Shown piece by piece: positions 22,001 to 30,284 of a stretch of DNA of 64,000 bases. How positions within the stretch are numbered: the first letter of the stretch is position 1; each line of letters starts with the position of its first letter. Below the pieces are notes generated by a model that saw only the letters and a list, made by a program, of their open reading frames with translations, had not been told where the DNA came from and did no database searches. A program made the translations under genes and the position numbers. The DNA comes from Deltaproteobacteria bacterium. Lineage in GTDB: Bacteria > Myxococcota > Kuafuiibacteriia > Kuafuiibacteriales > Kuafuiibacteriaceae. The stretch is from NCBI GenBank assembly GCA_016713425.1, contig JADJPE010000005.1, positions 3,286,001 to 3,350,000 of the forward strand. Reading direction: 5' to 3'.

Positions 22001-24824
22001 CACGCAGTTCTTCGAGTACAACGCCTTCGGTGAAGTTGTGAGCATCGACCGCATGGATGGGGCGGGGGCGCGCGAGCCGTACCTGTCCATCGAGCGTACA
22101 GAGACGGGGACTGAGCGCGCGGTGACGGACGGCCTTGGGCATACCTGGGCGTACGCCTACGATGCTGCGTCTCGGCTCACCTCCGTGATCCACCCCGACG
22201 GCACGAACACATTGCTCTCCTACTTTGCGGGTTCGGAGGATGTACGTCGGGCCACCGATCGAAGCGGCAACCTAACGACCTTCGAGTACGATGCATGGGG
22301 CAACGTCCGGAAGAAGCTGGCGACCGCGGCGATCGGTGGCGTAGCATCAGGCTCCAACGTCAGCTCAAGCGCCAGCGGAGCACGACGGCGAAATCGCGAG
22401 GTTCGCTACGTCTACGATACGCTCGGTCTTCGGGAAGCCACGGCGCTCAATGACCCGACCGACCCGCGCGATGACGTCCGCCTGACGTATGTTCGCGATT
22501 CTCTCGGTCGTATCGTGTCGGAATTGGACGCGCAGTTCGGCGATGCCTTGCATTTCGAGCGCGATGCGATGGGCTATCCCACGAACATCGCCTTCGGAAA
22601 CGAGGCGTGGTCTCGCGCGTACGATGCGTGGGGTCGACTCACGCAAGTGACGGCTCGAGGTCATCGCAGCGGGGCTGCGGGCGGCAACCGTCCGGGTCAA
22701 GGCAGCGGTCAAACGACGAAGGTCGCCGCATTCGAGTACGAAGGGGTCGGGCAACCTTTCGCGGTTCATTTTGGCAGTGGTGCGACTGAGACGCGGACGT
22801 TTGATGAAGAAGGACGACTGTTGACGGGCACGCTCATGCCGTCAAGCTCGCCGCAATCGCAGCCCGTCTACCAACACAGCCTCTACTATGGAACCGATGG
22901 GCATTTGGTGCGTTTCGACCAACACATCGCGGGTCGCACACCGTATTCGCAGCTCTTCACGTCCGATGCGCTCGGTCGGCTCGAGGGTGCGAGCGGCTAC
23001 GTGACGGGGCTGCCGGCGATGGTCTCGGGTGAGATCTCGTCGGAGACACTGCGGCCTTACCATTCCGATCCTCGAACACAGCCCGTGCCGGTGCCTGTGC
23101 CAGGGGCGGGCACGAGTCTAGGACTCGGTTCGAGCGCAAGCTCGCCCCTCGGGGCCGGTTCCGGTTCAGAGCCCGCGTCAAGCGTCGGTTCGATCGCACG
23201 ATGGGTGCCCGAATCGTCACGGTTCACGTACGACGCGGCCGACAACTTCCTGACGGTCGAGACTTCGGCCGGTGTGATGTCCCCCTCCGTTGGAGCCGAC
23301 AACCGCTACACAACCTTTGCTGGTCTCAGTGTCGGCGCGGAGGACGTTGGGATGGCTGGCGTCGGGCTCGAGATGGACGACCTCGAGAGCGGCGCCGACG
23401 GTCGCCTGACGCATCTCGGTGTGATCACGTTTACCTACGATGCCCTCGGCAACATGGTTGCGCGCACGGACGATCGTGATGGTGCCTCATGGCAATTTCG
23501 ATACGATGCGCTTGGTCGGCTCGCCGGCGGCATCGATTCGCGCGGCCATGCGTTTGCGCTTCGGCGTGCAGATGGTTGGATCGTTGAGCATCGCGACCTC
23601 GAGACGGGCGCGTCGCCGACTTACATTCCAGGTCTCGAGCCCAACACGGCACCGCTCGCTGTCGTGAGCGCGGACGGTCGCCTTGTCTACAACCATGCGC
23701 CCTGGGGCGAACGGGTGATGCTGACGACGGACGATCGGGGGCGTGTCGCCTCATCCTACGCGTGGTCCGCGTACGGGGAGCCGTCCAGCACGTCGGCGTT
23801 ATCGTCGCTGTCGCCGGTTGAAAGCGGTGCCAACGATCTGTTGTTACTCGGAGGCCAACCGTACTTCGCAGAACTCGGCCTTCACCGCTTTGGTCAGCGG
23901 TGGTACGCTCCAGGCCTTGGGCGCTTCCTTTCCCAAGATCCTCTTGGCTTCCTCGATGGCGCGAATCGGTATCTCTACGCGGGGGGTCAACCCATCGACT
24001 TCTATGACCCCCTTGGTCTCGAGCGCCAACGCGTCCAACGCGAACGCAGCCGAGCCTTCATGTGGGCGCTCCGGGGCGAACAAGGGCTCCGCGACTGGGA
24101 CACCTCTCGCGCGTGGGGGCATGAGCTGATGCAGCGACACGCAGGCGACGCCGAGTATTACCGGCGCCACGGCCACTACCCTGGACTCAATCCAAAGGCG
24201 TCGGTTCAGATCCTGAAAGCGATGGTCATGTTTCCTTTCGCCGTGGCCGCCCTAGCCTCTGCCCCGCTGCAGTTCGCGGTTGCGCTTGGCTTCGGCGAAG
24301 GCGCGAGCAGTGGCACAGGCGTGGTGCTCGACTACGCCGGGGTGGAGAACGAAGTCGTCCGCGCGTTGATCCAAGACACCGCCTCCGTCGCTGCCGGCTC
24401 AGTCGCCTTTGGCGCCGCCGGAAGACTTGGCCGTACCACGATGACCACAGCGGAGGTCGCCGGCTCCGCCGCTTCGACTGAGGCTGTTGCACCGACAGCT
24501 GCAAGCGCCGCAGGGGGTGCGACGAGGATCACGAGCGGGTCCCAGGTGACGGAGCAGGTGATCCGCGACGCGATGAGAGGCGCCCCGCTGCAATCGCAGC
24601 AGTCGACAGGGGTGTCGCTTCGCCTTGTCCAGCAGTACGTCGACAGGCTGCTCGCGGGGGAGGTGGCGCCCGCCATCAAGGTTGAAGGACAGATCATTGT
24701 AGACGGCAACCATCGCTACATCGCAGGGCGCATCCTCGGACAAGAACCTGCCATTCAGCCGTGGGCGGGTGGACGCGGCCCCGTCGTTCCGTGGGAACAA
24801 ATCAGGGTCTCAACGGAGTGGTGA
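16074..24824 (+). CDS. giant secreted Rhs/YD-repeat polymorphic toxin, ParB-like tip
   Basis: A 2,916-residue protein. Residues about 8-52 look like an export signal (twin Arg, then GVSFFAFLSVPHGFAA). A DUF6531-type segment (DPVDPATGEFRRTSIDFML) begins near 227. YD repeats follow and are interrupted at about 466-770 by an insert with some 40 cysteines. A Gly-rich hinge lies near 1200-1340. The Rhs core (GRFLSQDPLGFLDGANRY, IDFYDPLG) is near 2620-2650. After a shared linker that ends at AASAAG (about 2812), the last 104 residues are a unique tip with IKVEGQIIVDGNHRYIAGRI, a ParB/sulfiredoxin-like motif found in some toxin tips. Such proteins wrap the tip in a beta cocoon and deliver it to rival cells. 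The candidate immunity gene starts 4 bases downstream. Confidence 0.9.
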   Translation: MIDMDPSMRSQACLSATSAPSGRSFRLSRRGLFVSTGVSFFAFLSVPHGFAANLSIQTNVSVGSGSDWGEGGGSSSPGWPSAQDYSPAVNTDDVDQMDTVAPFRVQPDLIPGKYSAHLITVDVPVQADATIQTQAPGVATAEASAWGRGMAKTWRRERLGPLDGDLDDARQMGNERGSEVAAASSQAFNARGGDAEHRLVPQETGQIVAPIPGHDGGASGESESDLNGSDPVDPATGEFRRTSIDFMLSGVGLPVVFKRVYRSRWAYDGPLGHGWTHSFDERLLVSTAGRDAAAPTAECGPRTVRWFSGDGGSLEFRASATGWRSFPQTDFLLAEARDGGWTIVMPDGIRRRFDKRGLLFDVEDLNHNRLQYRWAYRRFDDGAGVSAVSEVTDTVGRRIVFSYDGAGYLQTVSVPSIGISLRYAVSSAGELVSVTNAAGVTERYVYLSAALAPESDFVPTPFARNHCESQCSTGGECSGIGETCEARLSEVTQACTNECFAPSACASSCNACEQACEGAPATGECSAACRPTCESDCLEPGPDKCHDAQSKAIARCDYDCTADARSVCENLFGCTFTSLEPVIKPDHQTWTDNKCVSVSDCERRGVIPSMAKYRDTVMYPNFIGPEEFEERCIHPLFGYAGPDHNSCISLGGSGVLGLGWNCRDECPNCYYWGGDCPRGSAARNRNCVADCETERGTLYPSLIAEYEKECRDSCGEACGQACAAGCETSCKEACTGACEDRGQCSSSCVARTGVLKEACDEACVDACEAGVAHSSGQVTFGRPMDLEHNLVEVYDGGGRLVLRNTYETSIFSPDFDRVVRQEYGDAVIEFHAYDLGLLQRERDAGRSVDAALIPPPELVDAEPASVGLCPQCGTAESIGAGPVNFHYVGVDPGDYLAIDLGRGNPREIDASGRSRNASETNSTRGAGSVASVAAGAATAANSTNAAKEMGALRWPVEGDVSPLEIYRWLEVHAEPSGSSDVSPARGRIYPLVSDEVGLSFATPLGRIQMRGVLGAVGVVSFEGSDPEALRGLSQGIDRPLVTLIRGPSGWGAYSGVVKSAMRLTPSDACSDEFSLVSAGSEAIELKSGVCRGAFAAVQLGRRAGSPSQRAFVSSEEPLSASADVREWAVDGGRLLLTRRSTVDAAADDSSWARSAPRSGLTSALGTAGAGDGVNPREVCFEATPILPEAGCRQGVSMLEVALRRSGGSGDFGFGGAGAVGGLGGGGSGADFDPNLIPGLGGGAADFELDPSLVPGFGPDVGPDHLPDIPPDLDPDVAAGGAPSVPDCGRPWLTRPSSSLVGHAGVGVVGGAGEGGSGGVGGGVAAGGGRLPPGFDPPTGSMDLTCVPIAIFEPGTYATPANLCPAPFGPARENANAAVQPMTHATIVRGGSGITWVHYADDQGRILRTVNVDAGTQTDRNLDAAGRLIGIRARDGSRTCQALDVHGLPRLVVDLPAPNEPVAQPALIRALHFGDHERLLSVSPANRREFFAHRLDERGNVAETLFEGDDFVAYSRDAHGRVDVVTTPRGRTRLTYDRTTGQPNHVTWAEGLPETHHKTVRYSGAGLPTEIAEPGRPSVRFEWQKDGRLAAAETDLDFGEGSHTVRTAYAYAADGSLAEVVGPETTTSYVTDVRGLVTSKTITDNTEHSTNTGNASTSRTWCFGYDGLGALIAEIDPEGRQTRLTRDAHGDVVLVERGTWLNASEAWATPCAANIAEAANAMGVVHEVFVRFERDASGRVVNEIFGGDYAQGLTAGGPGGRNRHLAYDGYGRLVSALAPNGAIERFGYDDESRMAWKASFRSGAPLPDGSSGEVERPDEHDPDLTSLTLYDYDAWNRPVEIRERWFVEDGSGGRLDLGDNGWRVWRASYDDAAGRTSERGPDGTITERETDARGRLVSVVERSADAAVTYRYDWSSDGRRLTYTVSPAATASGEYQQTSFFSPLGAPARLEDSTGEVLSWTGFDALGRPKERGDRSSTQFFEYNAFGEVVSIDRMDGAGAREPYLSIERTETGTERAVTDGLGHTWAYAYDAASRLTSVIHPDGTNTLLSYFAGSEDVRRATDRSGNLTTFEYDAWGNVRKKLATAAIGGVASGSNVSSSASGARRRNREVRYVYDTLGLREATALNDPTDPRDDVRLTYVRDSLGRIVSELDAQFGDALHFERDAMGYPTNIAFGNEAWSRAYDAWGRLTQVTARGHRSGAAGGNRPGQGSGQTTKVAAFEYEGVGQPFAVHFGSGATETRTFDEEGRLLTGTLMPSSSPQSQPVYQHSLYYGTDGHLVRFDQHIAGRTPYSQLFTSDALGRLEGASGYVTGLPAMVSGEISSETLRPYHSDPRTQPVPVPVPGAGTSLGLGSSASSPLGAGSGSEPASSVGSIARWVPESSRFTYDAADNFLTVETSAGVMSPSVGADNRYTTFAGLSVGAEDVGMAGVGLEMDDLESGADGRLTHLGVITFTYDALGNMVARTDDRDGASWQFRYDALGRLAGGIDSRGHAFALRRADGWIVEHRDLETGASPTYIPGLEPNTAPLAVVSADGRLVYNHAPWGERVMLTTDDRGRVASSYAWSAYGEPSSTSALSSLSPVESGANDLLLLGGQPYFAELGLHRFGQRWYAPGLGRFLSQDPLGFLDGANRYLYAGGQPIDFYDPLGLERQRVQRERSRAFMWALRGEQGLRDWDTSRAWGHELMQRHAGDAEYYRRHGHYPGLNPKASVQILKAMVMFPFAVAALASAPLQFAVALGFGEGASSGTGVVLDYAGVENEVVRALIQDTASVAAGSVAFGAAGRLGRTTMTTAEVAGSAASTEAVAPTAASAAGGATRITSGSQVTEQVIRDAMRGAPLQSQQSTGVSLRLVQQYVDRLLAGEVAPAIKVEGQIIVDGNHRYIAGRILGQEPAIQPWAGGRGPVVPWEQIRVSTEW

Positions 24825-24828
24825 TGAC

Positions 24829-25329
24829 ATGACCAGCACGATCACCATCAGGTGCCAGACCGGCGACGAGCTTGTCGTCAACGCATCTTCACTCGCTGGG
24901 GCGGATCTGTCGGGTGCGGCTCTGCACCGGGCTCTTCTAGATGGCGAGGATCTCCACGGGGCCAAGCTTGTCGCAGCCGACTTGCGCGCTGCGTGGCTGG
25001 AGCGCGCCGACCTTAGCGGTTGCGATCTGACTCGGTCGATCTTGTTCGGTGCTGTCGCTGCCGACGCGTCGTTTGTCGGTGCTTCGCTCCGTGGTGCGGT
25101 GCTCTCGACGGGCACCTTCGACCGCGCAGACTTCACGAATGCTGATCTAAGTGCTGCACGGATCGGGCAAGGAAGCTTCAAAGGGGCGAAGTTTCAAGGG
25201 GCGAACCTTCGTTGTGAGAGCGTTCAAGGCGCCGACTTCAACGGAGCTGAGGGGGACACAAGCACAAGGTGGCCCGACGGGTTCGACCCGGCAGCACATG
25301 GAGTGCGCGTCCAGGAAGCGAGTCGTTGA
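24829..25329 (+). CDS. pentapeptide-repeat protein, candidate immunity protein
   Basis: A 166-residue protein built almost wholly of A(D/N)Lxx pentapeptides (SLAGADLSGAALHRALL, ADLRAAWLERADLSGCDL and so on to QGANLRCESVQGADFNGAE), which fold as a right-handed quadrilateral beta-helix. ATG at 24829 lies 4 bases after the Rhs stop and 10 bases after GGAG, so it is translated with the toxin gene. Position directly behind a toxin tip is the hallmark of an immunity gene, and pentapeptide proteins are known as DNA mimics that protect gyrase; that would suit a DNA-acting tip. The immunity role is inferred from position only. Confidence 0.8.
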   Translation: MTSTITIRCQTGDELVVNASSLAGADLSGAALHRALLDGEDLHGAKLVAADLRAAWLERADLSGCDLTRSILFGAVAADASFVGASLRGAVLSTGTFDRADFTNADLSAARIGQGSFKGAKFQGANLRCESVQGADFNGAEGDTSTRWPDGFDPAAHGVRVQEASR

Positions 25330-25360
25330 CGACGCCCGTGCGGCCGGTGTCGCGCATCGG

Positions 25361-25406
25361 GTGTCCCCGACCGGCAGGCACGCAGGCTTTGCCTGCACGT
25401 GGACAC
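25361..25406. other. nested inverted repeat upstream of primase remnant
   Basis: GTGTCC (25361-25366) pairs with GGACAC (25401-25406), and inside it GCAGGC-TTT-GCCTGC (25382-25396) forms a perfect 6-bp stem with a 3-base loop. There is no T-run, so a normal terminator is unlikely. It precedes a broken primase gene and might be an old origin, recombination site or simple scar. Confidence 0.5.
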
Positions 25407-25459
25407 CATGCGCACCGACCATCACCCCAAGAATCCGTCCCACCCGACGCCCGGAGCGC

Positions 25460-26139
25460 GTGACCTCCCGTGAGCGCCTGGACAGCGCGGCGGACGAAGG
25501 ACTGTCCCAGAACATCTCCTGCTTCCTCCGGTTCCTCGGCCACGAGGACGGCGACGTGATCGAGCTCCAGGCCCTCGGCGTTCCCCGGCAAGTACGGGCC
25601 CGATCCACCAGTTCACGCACGTGTCGAGCCTCGAGGACGCGATCGGCGCGCTCGAGCATGAGGAGGGCCGAGAGCCGGTCGGCAGCTACGTGCTGTTCAA
25701 CGCCGTCGACCCCGCCGTGGCCACGAGAGCCGCGAGCGGGTCGTGGCACCCAGCCAAGCGTGGTGAGAGCACGACGGACCGCGACGTCCGTGCGCGGCGC
25801 GCGGTCTACATCGACGTGGACGCGGAGCGTGCGACCGACGAGGCGCTTGGCCACGCTGTTGCGAAAGCGACTGACACCCTGGCGTGGCTCGAGGAGCGCG
25901 TGCCGTCGGCTGCGATCGGTGCGGGCCACAGCGGCAACGGCGCGAGCCTCTTCGTCGCTCTCGACCACCTGCCCGAGCGCCCCGATCTCGCGCGCCCGGT
26001 GAAGACGCTGGTCGCCGGCCTCGACCACCGCTTCAGCGACGCCCGCGCGAAGGTGGACCGCCGCGTGAGCGACGCGAAGCGGCTCTGCCCGGCCTTCGGC
26101 ACGACGAAGAGGAAGGGCGCGGCGGGCATCTCGGTGTGA
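25460..26139 (+). pseudogene. AEP-type primase/polymerase N-terminal fragment, frameshifted
   Basis: A broken copy of the replication primase found on phages and integrative elements. The first part (FLRFLGHEDGDVIELQALG) is in one frame and the rest (FTHVSSLEDAIGALEHEEG, SYVLFNAVDPAVATRAA) is in the next, with a shift near 25585-25600. The archaeo-eukaryotic primase hallmarks are visible: YIDVDAERA with the D-x-D metal site, GHSGNGASLFVAL, and KVDRRVSDAKRLCPAFGT. The helicase-like C-terminal half is absent: the sequence passes directly into an Rhs segment at CATCTCGGTGTGA, a short stretch also present in the full-length Rhs gene, suggesting a microhomology join. Not functional. Confidence 0.7.
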
Positions 26140-27566
26140 ACACTTTTTCCTACGATGCCCTGGGCAACATGGTGGAACGCACGGACGATCGTAATGGTGC
26201 CTCATGGCAGTTCCGATACGATGCGTTTGGTCAGCTCGCCGGCGGCATCGATTCGCACGGCCATGCGTTTGCGCTTCGGCGTGCAGATGGTTGGACCGTT
26301 GAGCATCGCGATCTCGAGACGGGCGCGTCGACGACTTACATTCCAGGTCTCGAGCCCAACACGGCACCGCTCGCTGTCGTGAGCGCGGACGGTCGCCTTG
26401 TCTACAACCATGCGCCCTGGGGCGAACGGGTGATGCTGACGACGGACGATCGGGGGCGTGTTGCCTCATCCTACGCGTGGTCCGCGTACGGGGAGCCGTC
26501 CAGCACGTCGGCGTTGTCGTCGCTATCGCCGGTTGAAAACGGTGCCAACGATCTGTTGTTACTCGGAGGCCAACCGTACTTCGCAGAACTCGGCCTTCAC
26601 CGCTTTGGTCAGCGGTGGTACGCTCCGGGTCTTGGGCGCTTCCTTTCCCAAGATCCTCTTGGCTTCCTCGATGGCGCGAATCGGTATCTTTACGCGGGGG
26701 GTCAACCCATCGACTTCTATGACCCCCTTGGTCTCGAGCGCCAACGCGTCCAACGCGAACGCAGCCGAGCCTTCATGTGGGCGCTCCGGGGCGAACAAGG
26801 GCTCCGCGACTGGGACACCTCTCGCGCGTGGGGGCATGAGCTGATGCAGCGACACGCAGGCGACGCCGAGTATTACCGGCGCCACGGCCACTACCCTGGA
26901 CTCAATCCGAAGGCGTCGGTTCAGATCCTGAAAGCGATGGTCATGTTTCCTTTCGCCATGGCTGCGCTAGCCTCTGCCCCGCTGCATTTCGCGGTTGCGC
27001 TTGGCTTCGGCGAAGGCGCGAGCAGTGGCACAGGCGTTGTGCTCGACTATGCCGGGGTGGAGAACGAAGTCGTCCGCGCGTTGATCCAAGACACCGCCTC
27101 CGTCGCTGCCGGCTCAGTCGCCTTTGGCGCAGCCGGAAGACTCGGCCGCACCACGGTGACCACAGCGGAGGTCGCCGGCTCCGCCGCTTCGACTGAGGCT
27201 GTTGCACCGACGGCTGCAAGCGCCGCAGGGGAAGGAAACACTACGCTGTACAGAGCAGTTTCAGATGCTGAAGTCCTGAGCATCGCGGAAGCGGGCGGGC
27301 TTTCTCCAGGTGCCGGATCGATGGGCAATAAGTGGTTTGCCGAGAGTCCTGGCGACGCAACGTCCTGGGGTAAGTGGTTCTTCAAGTCCGATAGGCAACC
27401 GATCTTTACTTTGCGTGTTGATGTTCCCAATTCGGTCGCGCAGCAGATGATACGAGTTCCCAAACTCGACGGAATAGGCCCGGCCCGGTCGGCGCAGGGC
27501 GCGGTCCTTGATGCGATCAACCAGCAGGGAACGTTCAGCGTGTTGCGTGGCAACGTGCTGCCGTGA
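26128..27566 (+). pseudogene. displaced Rhs core cassette 2 with ADP-ribosyltransferase-like tip
   Basis: A 5'-truncated but open Rhs 3' module, nearly identical to the end of the full-length gene (about 23410-24517). It runs from HLGVNTFSYDALGNMVERTD through the Rhs core and the linker AVAPTAASAAG, then changes to a different tip of about 110 residues. This tip (TLYRAVSDAEVLSIAEAGG, KWFAESPGDATSWGKWFF, FTLRVDVPNSVAQQM, VPKLDGIGPARSAQGAVLD) has the pattern of toxin tips thought to have an ADP-ribosyltransferase fold, with YR as the possible NAD-binding Arg; that assignment is tentative. There is no credible start, so it is probably silent unless recombined into the full-length gene. A small gene overlaps its stop by four bases. 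Confidence 0.75.
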
Positions 27567-27901
27567 GGGGTGCATCTGTGTCTGAGGGCAAAGCGTTCGT
27601 GGTTTTGGAACTGTCGTGGTTGCCGATGCATGTGCCGCTTTGTTTACCGCGAAGCCGCGCTTTCGGCGCGACGGGGTATAGAGATGCTGCGGGTGTAGAG
27701 GGTCTGTTCCGCATCTACGTTGTTGTTGACGAAGAGCCGTCCGCTGGACCCTCACAGCGTGCGCGTGTCTTTGCACTCGTTGATTCGATGGATACCGAAC
27801 TCCCCGCGACAGGCGAGTGGTTCACAATCACGTCGGGGGTAACGCCCGTTGCACATGGGCGGGTCATTGAGCGCGGAAGAGGGATCATGTCCGGGGAGTG
27901 A
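27563..27901 (+). CDS. candidate immunity protein for Rhs tip 2
   Basis: A 112-residue protein whose GTG start overlaps the tip 2 stop as GTGA, so it is translationally coupled. The pattern FGATGYRDAAGVEGLFRIYV, RARVFALVDSMDTELPATGE, WFTITSGVTPVAHGRVIE resembles the C-terminal beta-barrel of EF-Tu (GYR ... G-x-x-F-x-I-x-x-G-x-x-x-x-A-x-G-x-V). This is a pattern match by eye, not a proven relationship. The family was not otherwise recognised. Its role as immunity is inferred from its place behind a toxin tip. Confidence 0.65.
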   Translation: MRGASVSEGKAFVVLELSWLPMHVPLCLPRSRAFGATGYRDAAGVEGLFRIYVVVDEEPSAGPSQRARVFALVDSMDTELPATGEWFTITSGVTPVAHGRVIERGRGIMSGE

Positions 27902-27936
27902 CGAACGACGGAAGTCACGGGCGAACTCTAGAGACG

Positions 27937-28150
27937 ATGGCGAACTACGCCGACTCGACACGCACCCTACCCACTTTGACCGAACGCGAGCAGAGAGCGC
28001 TGCTCAAGGTCACCCGGGAGCACCGAGCGGGCTATCCGATCATGTGCTGTACGCGATGGCCCTCGGCGTGGGCCTGCGGGAGCACGGGCTCATCGGCGGG
28101 GATGTCGGGGATGCGTTCCGCGATGGCCGACCCATCGCGCTCACAAAGTT
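27937..28150 (+). pseudogene. tyrosine-recombinase (integrase) N-terminal fragment, frameshifted
   Basis: ATG at 27937 begins NYADSTRTLPTLTEREQRAL, and after a shift near 28034 the frame continues SDHVLYAMALGVGLREHGL and IGGDVGDAF. This is the start of the catalytic domain of tyrosine integrases (T-x-E-E-x-x-x-L ... T/V-G-L-R-x-x-E-x). The conserved Arg of GLRE is present, but the His-x-x-Arg and Tyr parts are missing because the sequence joins an Rhs segment near 28185. Non-functional. Confidence 0.65.
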
Positions 28151-28184
28151 CGAGGCACGCTCTGTCCTCGGCGCCGCTTCGGGT

Positions 28185-29915
28185 TCAGGTTCAGGGTCCG
28201 GGCTAAACGCGGGTTCGATCGCACGATGGGCGCCCGAATCGTCACGGTTCACGTACGACGCGGCCGACAACTTCCTGACGGTCGAGACTTCGGCCGGTGT
28301 GATGTCTCCCTCCGTTGGAGCCGACAACCGCTACACAACCTTCGCTGGCCTTGGTGCTGGCGCGGAGAACGTCGGGACGGCTGGCGTCGGGCTCGAGATG
28401 GACGACCTCGAGAGCGATGCCGACGGTCGCCTGATGCATCTCGGTGTGATCACGTTTACCTACGATGCCCTCGGCAACATGGTTGCGCGCACGGACGATC
28501 GTGATGGTGCCTCATGGCAATTTCGATACGATGCGTTTGGTCAGCTCGCCGGCGGCATCGATTCGCGCGGCCATGCGTTTGCGCTTCGGCGTGCAGATGG
28601 TTGGATCGTTGAGCATCGCGATCTCGAGACGGGCGCGTCGACGACTTACATTCCAGGCCTCGAGCCCAACACGGCACCGCTCGCGGTCGTGAGCGCGGAC
28701 GATCGCCTTGTCTACAACCATGCGCCCTGGGGCGAACGGGTGATGCTGACGACGGACGATCGGGGGCGTGTCGCCTCATCCTACGCGTGGTCCGCGTACG
28801 GGGAGCCGTCCAGCACGTCGGCGTCATCGTCGCTATCGTCGCTATCGCCGGTTGAAGGCGGCGCCAACGATCTGTTGTTACTCGGAGGCCAACCGTACTT
28901 CGCAGAACTCGGCCTTCACCGCTTTGGTCAGCGGTGCTACGCTCCAGGCCTTGGGCGGTTCCTTTCTCAAGATCCTCTTGGCTTCCTCGATGGCGCGAAT
29001 CGATATCTCTGCGCGGGTGGTCAACCCATCGACTTCTATGACCCCCTTGGTCTCGAGCGCCAACGCGTCCAACGCGAACGCAGCCGAGCCTTCATGTGGG
29101 CGCTCCGGGGCGAACAAGGGCTCCGCGACTGGGACACCTCTCGCGCGTGGGGGCATGAGCTGATGCAGCGACACGCAGGCGACGCCGAGTATTACCGGCG
29201 CCACGGCCACTACCCTGGACTCAATCCAAAGGCGTCGGTTCAGATCCTGAAAGCGATGGTCATGTTTCCTTTCGCCATGGCCGCGCTAGCCTCTGCCCCG
29301 CTGCATTTCGCGGTTGCGCTTGGCTTCGGCGAAGGCGCGAGCAGTGGGACAGGCGTGGTGCTCGACTACGCCGGGGTGGAGAACGAAGTCGTCCGCGCGT
29401 TGATCCAAGACACCGCCTCCGTCGCTGCCGGCTCAGTCGCCTTTGGCGCCGCCGGAAGACTCGGCCGTACCACGATGACCACAGCGGAGGTCGCCAGCTC
29501 CGCCGCTTCGGCTGAGGCTGTTGCACCGACGGCTGTAAGCGCCGCAAGGGGGTTGGCGACACAAGCGAATAAGGCTGTGTTCTGGTCCGGTATACGCGGA
29601 GGCGATTCAACCGCCGCAGCGTGGGTCGGAAGAAATGGAGGCGCGACCCTCGAAACGACGCTGGCGCAGCGCGGGATCAGTCTGCCGGCGTGGGACGCCA
29701 GCAATCCTGCTGTGGTTACGGCCTGGCGAAATGCATCAGCTGAGTTTGCAGCGGGCGCACGCGGGAGCGTGAGAGTGCTCCAGAGCGACGCGGTGCGTGT
29801 GAATTCCGTGTGGGCGGAGGTCGAGTTCCCGGCACTACGTGCGAACCCAAGCGTCACCTCGATCACCGCGGTAAACCCTGGCACAGGAGCCGAGACTCTC
29901 CTATGGACAAGATGA
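28185..29915 (+). pseudogene. displaced Rhs core cassette 3 with ADP-ribosyl-cyclase-like tip
   Basis: A third copy of the Rhs 3' region, matching the full-length gene from GSIARWVPESSRFTYDAAD to the linker AVAPTA. The frame is open but has no proper start; upstream it reads into the integrase fragment. The new tip, about residues encoded by 29550-29915, reads ANKAVFWSGIRGGD, GGATLETTLAQRG, NPAVVTAWRNASAEFAAGA and NSVWAEVEFPALRANP. These line up with the CD38/ADP-ribosyl cyclase signature: the Trp of LLWSR, the Glu of TLED, the Trp of FWKTVSRRFAEAA, and the catalytic Glu of FGSVEV. It is therefore a likely NAD-degrading toxin. A small gene overlaps the stop as ATGA. Confidence 0.75.
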
Positions 29916-30220
29916 CGTCCGAAGAATGGCAACAAGTCGGTGAGGCCATCTTGGTTTGGTCCGGCTGGGGCCGTAGCTCATGGCCGTTACGAAATGACGA
30001 ACCGGTCGCAAAGCGCTTTGGTAGCGAGATTGCAGCGACGCTACTTCCGCTCATTCGTCAGCTCGAAGACGAGTTCTACGCCTCCGATGCACGGCACACT
30101 GCGGCTGACCTTGCGGAGATGGCGAGTATTTCGTCGCAACAGTTCGCGGCGAAGTACCCTGAGCTGCCCGACGATGCAGTGCGCGCACTCGCTTGGTGCT
30201 ACACGTTTGATTACAAGTAA
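29912..30220 (+). CDS. candidate immunity protein for Rhs tip 3
   Basis: A small acidic, helical protein of 102 residues (105 if the ATG at 29903 is used) with TSEEWQQVGEAILVWSGWG at the start and DDAVRALAWCYTFDYK at the end. The ATG at 29912 overlaps the TGA of the toxin tip as ATGA. The family was not recognised. Its position directly behind the cyclase-like tip suggests that it neutralises that NAD-degrading toxin; this is an inference. There is no signal peptide, as expected for immunity against a cytosolic NADase. Confidence 0.7.
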   Translation: MTSEEWQQVGEAILVWSGWGRSSWPLRNDEPVAKRFGSEIAATLLPLIRQLEDEFYASDARHTAADLAEMASISSQQFAAKYPELPDDAVRALAWCYTFDYK

Positions 30221-30284
30221 TACGAGGGCGATCAACACGGCTCCAGCTGGCCATCCCGGCTACGCCGCGCCTTTGTTCTCCACG

